Assembly: GCA_020883125.1 (NCBI GenBank)
Contig: JAHREW010000003.1
Location: forward strand, 1 to 64,000
Length of the DNA: 64,000 nucleotides
Source of the DNA: Microcoleus sp. CAWBG506
GTDB lineage: Bacteria > Cyanobacteriota > Cyanobacteriia > Cyanobacteriales > Microcoleaceae
Direction of reading: 5' to 3'
Shown: positions 25,173 through 31,806 of the stretch, one piece after another
Layout: every line of letters starts with the position of its first letter
How positions within the stretch are numbered: the first letter of the stretch is position 1
Made by a program: the position numbers and the translations under genes
Notes under the pieces: generated by a model
What the model saw: only the letters and a program-made list of their open reading frames with translations
Databases searched by the model: none
Told to the model about the DNA's origin: nothing

Positions 25173-25391
25173 CTAGTCGTCCTCTTGCTGGTCGTCATCA
25201 CTAGGTTCAAACCACTTAAAAGTGGAGCCACTAACAGTACACCAGGAGCCGCTCATGGAGGTGATGTTGGAAGTCTGGGTGCTGGGATCGTAGCTAGCTT
25301 GCTCTTGGGAGATGTTGTACTTGGGCAAGATGCTCAGGTGCATCATCAAAGGATTTGCTTTTTTGTCGAGAGCGAGCTGGGTAGTCGTCAT
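25173..25391 (-). CDS. Graspetide (microviridin-like) precursor peptide
   Basis: A 72-residue peptide encoded directly upstream of the ATP-grasp ligase. The first half (LALDKKANPLMMHLSILPKY) looks like a leader. The C-terminus reads SGSTFKWFEPSDDDQQEDD, with donors Ser54, Ser56, Thr57 and Lys59 followed by acceptors Glu62, Asp65-67, Glu70, Asp71 and Asp72. Microviridins have the core TxKYPSDxE; here Thr-Phe-Lys and Pro-Ser-Asp are kept, but two extra residues (WFE in place of Y) separate Lys from Pro-Ser-Asp, and the tail is much more acidic. The leader lacks an obvious PFFARFL helix. There is no secretion gene nearby. The ring pattern cannot be inferred. The ATG at 25391 has no strong ribosome site. 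Confidence 0.85.
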   Translation of the reverse strand: MTTTQLALDKKANPLMMHLSILPKYNISQEQASYDPSTQTSNITSMSGSWCTVSGSTFKWFEPSDDDQQEDD

Positions 25392-25456
25392 AACTTAATT
25401 TTTATTGAGTGATGGTTTGACACTCACAACAATACAACTTGCACATTGATTTGTAT

Positions 25457-25549
25457 AGTCGAAAAAAGTCGAAAAAAGTCGGATAATGTAGAAAATCTTA
25501 AGACCGATTCAACCGTTTTTGTATTTAAGGCGAAAATAGTCGGATATTG
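25457..25549. promoter_or_regulatory. Helically phased AGTCG direct repeats in a divergent promoter region
   Basis: AGTCG recurs at 25457, 25467 and 25477, exactly 10 bp apart, separated by A-runs. A fourth copy is at 25538, where a 12-base block (AGTCGGATATTG) repeats the third copy's AGTCGGATAATG with one difference. The array lies between the divergent graspetide precursor (start 25391) and the small HTH gene (start 25591). One-turn spacing suggests several subunits of a DNA-binding protein on one face of the helix. The HTH protein at 25591 is an obvious candidate, but binding is inference. Confidence 0.55.
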
Positions 25550-25590
25550 ACGGTTATAATTGTATGATTGCGAGGTTGTGAGGAAACCTG

Positions 25591-26073
25591 ATGAACGTTC
25601 AAGAAGCACTGGCTTTTGCAGATGAAGTGGTCTTTGCGAAAACTGGCAAGCATTTAGATGATATGCAAGTTGGTGTGATTGAGGGCGTTTTGAAGCGGCA
25701 AAAGTACGGCGATATTGCCGAAGCGCTAAACTGTACTGAGGGTTATGCTAAAGATATCGGCTACGAGCTATGGCAGTTGTTCTCTGATTCTTTTGGAGAA
25801 GAGGTTAATAAGTTAAATTTGCGATCGACGCTGATTCGGAAGTCGATGATTGGCAATGTTACTGGCGGCGTTATTAATGGCCATCATAATGTAATCGGCT
25901 CGGTGAATATCTGCAAGTCATCTGAAGAGTCGCCTGAGTTTCTGCGGGGAAAGCAGCGGGCAAAATTTGAGGCTATCCATCGCTTGCAAGCAGTAGGTTT
26001 GAGCGATGAGCAAATCGCGCAATGTTTGGATATGACGCTAGAAGAGATTCGACAAGTCGATTTGACGGAATAA
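25591..26073 (+). CDS. Small HTH protein with a vMAP-type N-terminal domain
   Basis: A 160-residue protein. Its first 90 residues (VQEALAFADEVVFAKTGKHL, IEGVLKRQKYGDIAEALNCT, YAKDIGYELWQLFSDSFGEE) match the N-terminal helix-turn-helix domain found in many large cyanobacterial proteins of the vWA-MoxR-associated and NB-ARC/WD40 type. Here it is free-standing, followed by a short linker with GVINGHHNVIGSVNI. The C-terminal 40 residues (AIHRLQAVGLSDEQIAQCLD) resemble the helical tails of Rpn-family proteins and may be a second small HTH. It starts 200 bp from the divergent graspetide precursor, across phased repeats, so it may regulate that cluster. GAGGA precedes the ATG at 25591. Confidence 0.7.
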   Translation: MNVQEALAFADEVVFAKTGKHLDDMQVGVIEGVLKRQKYGDIAEALNCTEGYAKDIGYELWQLFSDSFGEEVNKLNLRSTLIRKSMIGNVTGGVINGHHNVIGSVNICKSSEESPEFLRGKQRAKFEAIHRLQAVGLSDEQIAQCLDMTLEEIRQVDLTE

Positions 26074-26578
26074 GTAGGTTGCTCTAATTAAACGTAAAAC
26101 GCTTTTCTGTTAGATACCCGAATTCTTTAAGCAGTCGGGTACCTCGGTGTGCTGTTTTTTGAGGAAATCAGCTATGACTAAAATCTTGCACTAATGTCAA
26201 TAAAGGGATTTTCGATGGGGGAGGGCGGGTTTGCTTAAGGTGTCTGTAAGCTTTAAGGCTAATGGCGAACCCGCCCCTTGTATCTTGAAAGAGGTTCATT
26301 TGAATTTACCGTTGGGGGCGGGCGGGTTTATTGAGATTGTTGATTCTTCTTATATATTGTTGGTGAACCCGCCCCTACAGCTAATTGAGAATGGTGCAAG
26401 ATCTCAGTTATAATTGAAATCAGTCAAGACGGCTTAATTTTCAGTTTATGAATTCTCGGTGTGGCGGAACATCGTAAAAAATGACCATGCCCACACGGAT
26501 CGGCAAATCATTAAATGTTTTGATTGTCCTTGCTAGATAGATTGAGTCATTGCAGCGCTATAAAAAGGGAAAATTACC
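26074..26578. repeat. Gene-free spacer with two GGGCGGGTT palindromic elements
   Basis: The 500-bp spacer carries two elements with GGGCGGGTT and AACCCGCCC ends, at about 26222-26278 and 26314-26378. The second matches the 23701 element in reverse orientation. Close to the left edge, ACCCGA/TCGGGT with a later TTTTTT run near 26100-26156 could end the HTH gene transcript. No gene is supported. Confidence 0.65.
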
Positions 26579-27466
26579 ATGAGATTCATTAACCCCAAAA
26601 CCGACTTTGCATTCAAAAAGATTTTCGGATCTAACGAAAGCAAACCAATTTTAATCAGCTTTCTGAATGCGATGATTTATGGTGGAATTTCCACCATCAC
26701 CGACTTAGAAATTATCGACCCGTATTTACCATCCAAAGTTGCTTATCTCAAAGATTCTTACCTGGATGTTCAAGCAAAACTTGCAGGAGGCCAAATTGTA
26801 ATTATTGAGATGCAAGTTTTAAATGTGGCATCTTTTGCAAAACGAGTTGTATACAATACGGCAAAAGCTTACTCTACTCAACTTTTCCGCGGTCAAGGCT
26901 ACTCTAAATTAAAACCCGTAATTGCTTTGACAATTACTGACTTTGAAATGTTTGACCATGACCAAGAAGTAATTTCTCAATTTTTGTTCAAGGAGAAAGA
27001 ACGTTTATTTGAGTATCCAGATCCAGGGATGGAAATGATATTTATTGAATTGCCGAAATTCAACAAACAATTGGATCAGTTGGAAACTTTGACTGATAAG
27101 TGGGTTTATTTTATGAAAAATGCTCCTAGTTTGGAAGTAGTACCGTCAACAATGGAAACTGTCTCGGAAATTCAGCAAGCTTTTGCGATTGCTAATGAAA
27201 CTAACTTGAATGCTGAAGAGTTGAAAGATTTAGAAGATCGCGAGAGGTATATTCTGGATCAGCAAGGTGTCTTGATCAAGGGTATTGAAGAAGGACTTGC
27301 ACAAGGGCGAGAAGAAGGCAGAGAAGAAGGCAGAGAAGAAGGAATCGCGCTAGGAATGCGAGAAAAAGCTCTGGAAATTGCTAGGCAACTTCTGAATGTT
27401 CTGGACAATCAAACTATCAGTCAAACTACTGGTTTGAGTGTTGAAGATATTCAAAATTTGCGGTAG
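26579..27466 (+). CDS. Rpn-family PD-(D/E)XK nuclease / putative transposase
   Basis: A 295-residue member of the Rpn (recombination-promoting nuclease, transposase_31-like) family. The start FINPKTDFAFKKIFGSNESK is the family hallmark. The catalytic PD-(D/E)XK core is seen as YLDVQAKLAGGQIVIIEMQV (Asp ... Glu-x-Gln), followed by RVVYNTAKAYSTQL. The C-terminus has the usual charged repeats (GREEGREEGREEG) and a helical tail (LLNVLDNQTISQTTGLSVED). Such proteins are common, multi-copy and not proven to transpose themselves. There are no terminal inverted repeats around it. The ATG at 26579 starts the conserved motif. Confidence 0.9.
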   Translation: MRFINPKTDFAFKKIFGSNESKPILISFLNAMIYGGISTITDLEIIDPYLPSKVAYLKDSYLDVQAKLAGGQIVIIEMQVLNVASFAKRVVYNTAKAYSTQLFRGQGYSKLKPVIALTITDFEMFDHDQEVISQFLFKEKERLFEYPDPGMEMIFIELPKFNKQLDQLETLTDKWVYFMKNAPSLEVVPSTMETVSEIQQAFAIANETNLNAEELKDLEDRERYILDQQGVLIKGIEEGLAQGREEGREEGREEGIALGMREKALEIARQLLNVLDNQTISQTTGLSVEDIQNLR

Positions 27467-27579
27467 GAATAAAAGGAGGAAAATGAGGGGGAAAAGTCCG
27501 ATCGCCCTGACGATCGTATTCAGTAAAAAATAGAATACCCGACTGCCCCATTCCCCATTCCCCGTCCCTCAATTTCTGA

Positions 27580-29352
27580 TTATTTCTGATATCGTCTGGG
27601 GGTGTAAACCCAAACATCTCCATATTTGCGGGGAATAATCCGAGTCTGACTGGAACCAATAATTACCAAAGTTCTCATATCCGCGTCTTCGGGCTGGAAT
27701 TCACCTAGTGTACAAACGCGCACGGATTGTCCAATTCTGCCGAGGTTTCTGCCTAGTATGACGGGGGTTTGAGTCGATCGACTTTGCAACAAAATTTCGA
27801 TCGCCTTAGACAATTGCCAAATCCGCTGTTTCGAGATGGGATTGTAGAATGCAATCACTAAATCAGCAGCCGCAGCCGCAGCAATTCGCTGTTCAATCAC
27901 CTCCCAAGGCTTGAGAATATCCGAAAGCGAGATCGCGCAAAAATCGTGTCCCAGAGGTGCTCCGATGGCTGCCGCCGCGGCCTGCATGGCAGAAATGCCC
28001 GGTGCGACACGGATATCGATACCATCCCATTCTGGTTTGCTATCGAGGTCGATCGCCTCAAACACCGCCGCCGCCATGGCAAAAATCCCCGGATCTCCCG
28101 ACGAAACCACGGCGACAGATTTTCCCGATGCTGCTAAATCTAGCGCAAAACGCGCGCGATCGATCTCTTGGCGGTTGTCAGAATCGTGTCGTTGCTGGCC
28201 TGGACGCAGGGTTCCTGCCAAATCAAGATAGAACTTGTAACCTACCCAATCCGTAGCTTCCCGCAGAATTTCCTTAACTTCCGGGGACATCCAGGGCGCG
28301 CCACCTGGTCCAGTACCGACGATCGCCAGTTGTCCGCGACTAATGCCGATCGCCTCACCATCTAGGGGTTGGGCCGCAAGGGCGATGGCGCAACTGAGTT
28401 GGTTGAGGCGATCGTACCCGACTAACTGACTGTTTGCACCGGCTGCTGTCAGGGCAATTTGTGCCGCCGTCACATCAAAATTTGCATTATATTCTATTAA
28501 TTTAACCGAGTCAAATTCTGTCAGTTCTGATAGATTAAAGAAACGGACTGGGGATTTAAAATAATCTGAAATCGCTGTCAGCGCCGGACTGCCCATGTCA
28601 TTTTTTAAGGCAAATATTCCCGCAAGTGAAGCTAGGGACAAACCGGATTTTGCCAACACTTGCTGGATCAGTAAAATCGCTATTTCTGGCTGAATATTGG
28701 ATATTTGCGTGAGGGCGACTGTCACTGTTTTGGGATGGTAAACCAAACAATCTGGTGTTGGTTTTATGCCTTTTTCGGTGATGTGAATAGTCAATTTTGC
28801 GTCGGGGTCGATCGGCAAATTACTCTCCAAGAGCCAGTTGGCTGCGCCTTCAATGCGTACTTTTGCCCCAGCGAGCAAATTTGAAATAAAAGTTTTGGCA
28901 TCCTCTGGATTGGCCAAATTATAGCCCTGGGGAGGACTGAGTAGGGCGGTGCGAAACCGGATATCTCCGGTAGTGGTGATGGCTGGCTGCACGCCGAGGG
29001 CTTGGGCAATTTCTCTGGCTAAGTCATTCACCCCGTGCAAACCGCCCAACAATGGTACAACGGCGCTGCCATCTTCGGCTACGACCAAGACAGGGGGTTC
29101 GGCGCGTTTGTCTGACAGCAGTGGGGCGAGGGTGCGAATCAGTATTCCGGCGGCGCAGATGCCAATAATGGGGGTTTGGGTTGTAAATAATTCCCGCAAG
29201 GTTTCGCCGAAGTTGGTAATGTTGATATCGGCATCGGTTGTGCGATCGCTCAAACCGTAAATCAGTGAACCGGGAAAAAGTGTGGCGATTTTTCGGGCGA
29301 TCGGCTGGCTGTTTTGACCTAAAATTACAATGGCGGGAGAAACTCGATTCAC
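27580..29352 (-). CDS. cobJ: CbiG-CobJ fusion (cobalt-precorrin 5A hydrolase / precorrin-3B C17-methyltransferase)
   Basis: Bifunctional corrin-ring enzyme of 590 residues in cobalamin biosynthesis. The N-terminal half (about 1-330) is CbiG-like, with PIIGICAAGILIRTLAPLL and VVPLLGGLHGVNDLA, and ends in the small CbiG C-terminal domain (LAGIFALKNDMGSPALTAIS). The C-terminal half (about 340-590) is the SAM-dependent C17-methyltransferase CobJ/CbiH (VGTGPGGAPWMSPEVKEIL, VVSSGDPGIFAMAAAVFE, APGISAMQAAAAAIGAP, IAFYNPISKQRIWQ). This fusion is known in cyanobacteria. The start is GTG at 29352. cobK lies about 8 kb away, so the pathway genes are scattered. No cobalamin riboswitch was recognised upstream. 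Confidence 0.93.
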   Translation of the reverse strand: MNRVSPAIVILGQNSQPIARKIATLFPGSLIYGLSDRTTDADINITNFGETLRELFTTQTPIIGICAAGILIRTLAPLLSDKRAEPPVLVVAEDGSAVVPLLGGLHGVNDLAREIAQALGVQPAITTTGDIRFRTALLSPPQGYNLANPEDAKTFISNLLAGAKVRIEGAANWLLESNLPIDPDAKLTIHITEKGIKPTPDCLVYHPKTVTVALTQISNIQPEIAILLIQQVLAKSGLSLASLAGIFALKNDMGSPALTAISDYFKSPVRFFNLSELTEFDSVKLIEYNANFDVTAAQIALTAAGANSQLVGYDRLNQLSCAIALAAQPLDGEAIGISRGQLAIVGTGPGGAPWMSPEVKEILREATDWVGYKFYLDLAGTLRPGQQRHDSDNRQEIDRARFALDLAASGKSVAVVSSGDPGIFAMAAAVFEAIDLDSKPEWDGIDIRVAPGISAMQAAAAAIGAPLGHDFCAISLSDILKPWEVIEQRIAAAAAADLVIAFYNPISKQRIWQLSKAIEILLQSRSTQTPVILGRNLGRIGQSVRVCTLGEFQPEDADMRTLVIIGSSQTRIIPRKYGDVWVYTPRRYQK

Positions 29353-29775
29353 TGTTGTCTGTATGGCTATGTTTGCATTTGTTTCTTTATTTTAATCGCT
29401 TTTTAGTCAAATAATATTTATTTAATCAACCGCGAAGATGCAAAGGCCGTGAAGGAAGATTTAGCGTAAAATCTAATTTTTGCTAGTGTTTTATGACTAA
29501 TTACTTTGATTAAAATTAAGTATAAATGACAGATTCCCAGGCTCTTCCTGGGAATCTTTTAATGACTAAAGTCCTTACTACCAACAAATTATATCGTTTC
29601 CGGCTACATCGTCAGGTGATTTAACCGCAGAGAACACTCTTGACACAGAGTCCGAGAATAGACATCTCCCATAATTATTTTGGAACAGGCAGGATGCCTG
29701 TTCTTGACAAGCTTTTTGGGAGATGTCTAATAGAGATCTGAATTATTCAGATGCTACCGGATTTGATATTAAATA
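29353..29775. repeat. Spacer with two inverted repeats
   Basis: No gene is supported. AGATTCCCAGG/CCTGGGAATCT at 29531-29557 is an 11-bp stem followed by TTT on the plus strand, although no plus-strand gene precedes it. AGACATCTCCCA at 29660-29671 pairs with 29717-29728 around an interior with its own GAACAGGCA/TGCCTGTTC dyad; a similar AACAGGC/GCCTGTT dyad occurs near 47351. These look like dispersed palindromic elements. Confidence 0.6.
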
Positions 29776-30402
29776 TTAAATACCCCGATCGCTCTCTGGT
29801 TTTTCTGCTGGAACAGATGGTTTGTTTGTAGTTGAATGAAAAGAGCGATCGACCAAATCGCCAAAGGGAATAAACTGCTGGGAAGATAATTGCTCTGGAT
29901 TTCTGGTTCTCAAAACTGTTACCTGTCCACCGCCATCTTGGGCGAAATTAATTAATCTGCTTAAAACTTCACTGGGATTTTTAGCATTTTTGCTATCCAG
30001 GGTGAACAAGATATTTTGAGAATTGCAACGCCCTCTTCCATTCACATAACAAACCACAGGGAGGTTATTAATCGTACCTGTTGTTAACTGTAAGTTGGTC
30101 AAGCGCCCGCCGTTGTCCGCAACTGCTTTGGTCAATCTGTTGGAAACAATCTGACAGCGCTGCCAAGGTGTAAATTCTGGTCCGAATTCCCTAGATTTCC
30201 ACAGAATTATGGGATCTGTCGTCACATTTCCCCGTCGGGCAATTGTCACAAAATTCCTACCGGAAGTAACGCACTGAAATGTTGTTGTCGTGTCATTTAA
30301 AGTATTGGTGACAAGCCGAGTTTTTCCTTGACCTGCCAATGCAGCAGTACCGGTCAAAACTAAAGCGGATGCTAATAAAGGTGCGACAAATTTTAATTTC
30401 AT
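29776..30402 (-). CDS. COP23-domain secreted protein, paralog 1
   Basis: A 208-residue exported protein with a Sec signal peptide (FVAPLLASALVLTGTAALAG, cleavage after ALA). Its COP23 domain, named from a circadian-oscillating cyanobacterial membrane protein, is shown by TTFQCVTSGRNFVTIARRG, TDPIILWKSREFGPEFTP, QRCQIVSNRL and CYVNGRGRCNSQNILFTLD. Conserved Cys residues probably form disulfides outside the cytoplasm. The start at 30402 has GGAG just upstream; an in-frame ATG at 30447 is less likely. A close paralog lies 400 bp upstream on the same strand, pointing to tandem duplication. The biochemical role of COP23 is unknown. Confidence 0.88.
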   Translation of the reverse strand: MKLKFVAPLLASALVLTGTAALAGQGKTRLVTNTLNDTTTTFQCVTSGRNFVTIARRGNVTTDPIILWKSREFGPEFTPWQRCQIVSNRLTKAVADNGGRLTNLQLTTGTINNLPVVCYVNGRGRCNSQNILFTLDSKNAKNPSEVLSRLINFAQDGGGQVTVLRTRNPEQLSSQQFIPFGDLVDRSFHSTTNKPSVPAEKPESDRGI

Positions 30403-30585
30403 GATAACTCCTGGATCTGAGGCAAGTAGATTTATGTAGGAAGTCATATTTGTAGGTACACTGCTGTTGAGTGTTCCTACATATTTTAGATTCTGCTAGT
30501 TAGTAGTTGCACCCGGATATATTTTAGTTGATTTACACCCACACCGATCGCCCTTAAATCCTCGACTCCTCACAGCCCAAGCACA

Positions 30586-30621
30586 AATCCCCGACTTCTG
30601 GGAAAGGAGAAGTCGGGGATT
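30586..30621. repeat. Perfect 14-bp hairpin repeat
   Basis: AATCCCCGACTTCT (30586-30599) pairs with 30608-30621 around an 8-base loop. The AAGTCGGGGATT motif recurs in weaker form near 48695-48720. It lies between the two COP23 genes and may end transcription from the upstream paralog. Confidence 0.7.
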
Positions 30622-30733
30622 ATAGTCTCGGAGGCTTAAATTCGCTTTCTTAAGCTAATTTTGTGCTTGTTCCTGTGCCTGCATAAGTCCTGTACTTATA
30701 CCAATTTTAAAAAAGAATGCAACAGTAGTCTTG

Positions 30734-30768
30734 TCCCTCCCCTTTATAAGGGGGGGTTAGGGGGGGTC
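30734..30768. repeat. C/G-rich palindromic repeat
   Basis: A C-rich arm (CCCTCCCCTTTATAAG) is followed by GGGGGGGTTAGGGGGG, of the same type as the copies inside three coding genes at 32366, 46701 and 48199. This copy is intergenic, 33 bp from the end of the second COP23 gene. Confidence 0.7.
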
Positions 30769-30800
30769 AAAGATTGTTGCACGATTTTAGAGAAATGGTA

Positions 30801-31409
30801 TTAGATTCCTCGATTGCTTGGTTGGGCTTTCACAGGCGCTGGGGCTGTATTCAAAGCTCGATCGACTAAATCTTGCAAAGAAACGTACTGCTGTTCCGGT
30901 TCATCAGTAGGACGAGTTCTGGAAACTACGGCTTCACCAACACCGTTTTCGGCAAAATTGACCAAACGGGTGAGCACGGCACCAAGATTGCTGGCATTTT
31001 TGCGGTCAAGAGTAAATAGTGTATTGCTAGAGTTGCAACGTCCACGTCCGCTCACGAAACAAACAACGGGTAGGCTATTAACATTACCTGTAGTTAACAG
31101 TAAATTACTTAAGCTTCCGCCATTATTAGCAACCGCTTGTGTCAATCTTCTGGAAACAGCTTGACAGCGCTGGCTGGGAGTAAACTCGCGACCAAATTCT
31201 GTGGTGCGCCACAGAATTATCGGGTCGGTGGTACGATTTCCTCGCTTGGCAATTGTTGCTAAGTTTCGACCTGAACCAACACATTGAAATACTGTCGTTT
31301 CGTTAGCAACCAAAGTGGCTGGACCCGCTTGCACTGTTGTTGCAGTTACCATAGTACCGGATACTGCTAGTGCAGACAACAATATTTGTGCAATCAATTT
31401 AGATTTCAT
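30801..31409 (-). CDS. COP23-domain secreted protein, paralog 2
   Basis: A 202-residue paralog of the protein at 29776-30402. The signal peptide LIAQILLSALAVSGTMVTAT is followed by cleavage near VQA. The COP23 domain segments TTVFQCVGSGRNLATIAKRG, TDPIILWRTTEFGREFTPSQ, CQAVSRRLTQAVANNGGSLS and CFVSGRGRCNSSNTLFTLD align with the first copy at high identity, and both proteins end with a Pro-rich tail and RGI. The ATG at 31409 has GGAG upstream. The 350-bp spacer between the two contains the hairpin and C/G-rich repeats, so separate transcripts are possible. It is probably periplasmic or outer-membrane associated; function unknown. Confidence 0.88.
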   Translation of the reverse strand: MKSKLIAQILLSALAVSGTMVTATTVQAGPATLVANETTVFQCVGSGRNLATIAKRGNRTTDPIILWRTTEFGREFTPSQRCQAVSRRLTQAVANNGGSLSNLLLTTGNVNSLPVVCFVSGRGRCNSSNTLFTLDRKNASNLGAVLTRLVNFAENGVGEAVVSRTRPTDEPEQQYVSLQDLVDRALNTAPAPVKAQPSNRGI

Positions 31410-31806
31410 GAAAACTCCTCTGTTTTGGATGTGGTAGATGATTTTTAACTTCTCATCTAACCGTTATCTATTGATCTGAATATAGTTTTAGTATTCACCA
31501 ATGTCCTCACCATTCCGGGTGATAAATAGCTATTTTTTATAAGATTTAAAAGTATTTAAAACCTCCCGATTTACAATAAATAGTACCGAATATACAAAGT
31601 TTTAGCTGTTTTATTTAATTTCAAGAAGTAGTTAATATACTGTCAAACATATGACTTTCAGGACAAATAATATTTTTTTTAGCCGGGAAAATCTGGAAAC
31701 TGTGGCTACACAAAATTTCGTATTGTTGTGCAGATAAGGGATATAAACTGGTAATAAACCTGATAAAATTAGGTCAGTACAGACTCTCTATTAGCTGCGA
31801 CTGAGA
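31410..31806. other. Divergent promoter region, no gene
   Basis: About 400 A/T-rich bases between the divergent COP23 paralog 2 and the amidase gene. No coding frame, RNA or repeat is supported. It should contain promoters for both. Confidence 0.4.

Noticed and set aside
26579-27466. Rpn gene as part of a complete insertion sequence
   Set aside because: No terminal inverted repeats or target duplication were found around it.
27580-29352. Cobalamin riboswitch upstream of cobJ
   Set aside because: No B12-box-like sequence was recognised in 29353-29775.
29531-29560. Rho-independent terminator on the plus strand
   Set aside because: The hairpin is good, but no plus-strand gene precedes it and the T-run is only four bases; it is listed as an inverted repeat instead.
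30555-30625. Possible Yfr1 small RNA (ACTCCTCACA word before a hairpin)
   Set aside because: The ultraconserved ACTCCTCACAC is not complete, the 5' stem is missing and the hairpin is a dispersed AGTCGGGGATT repeat.
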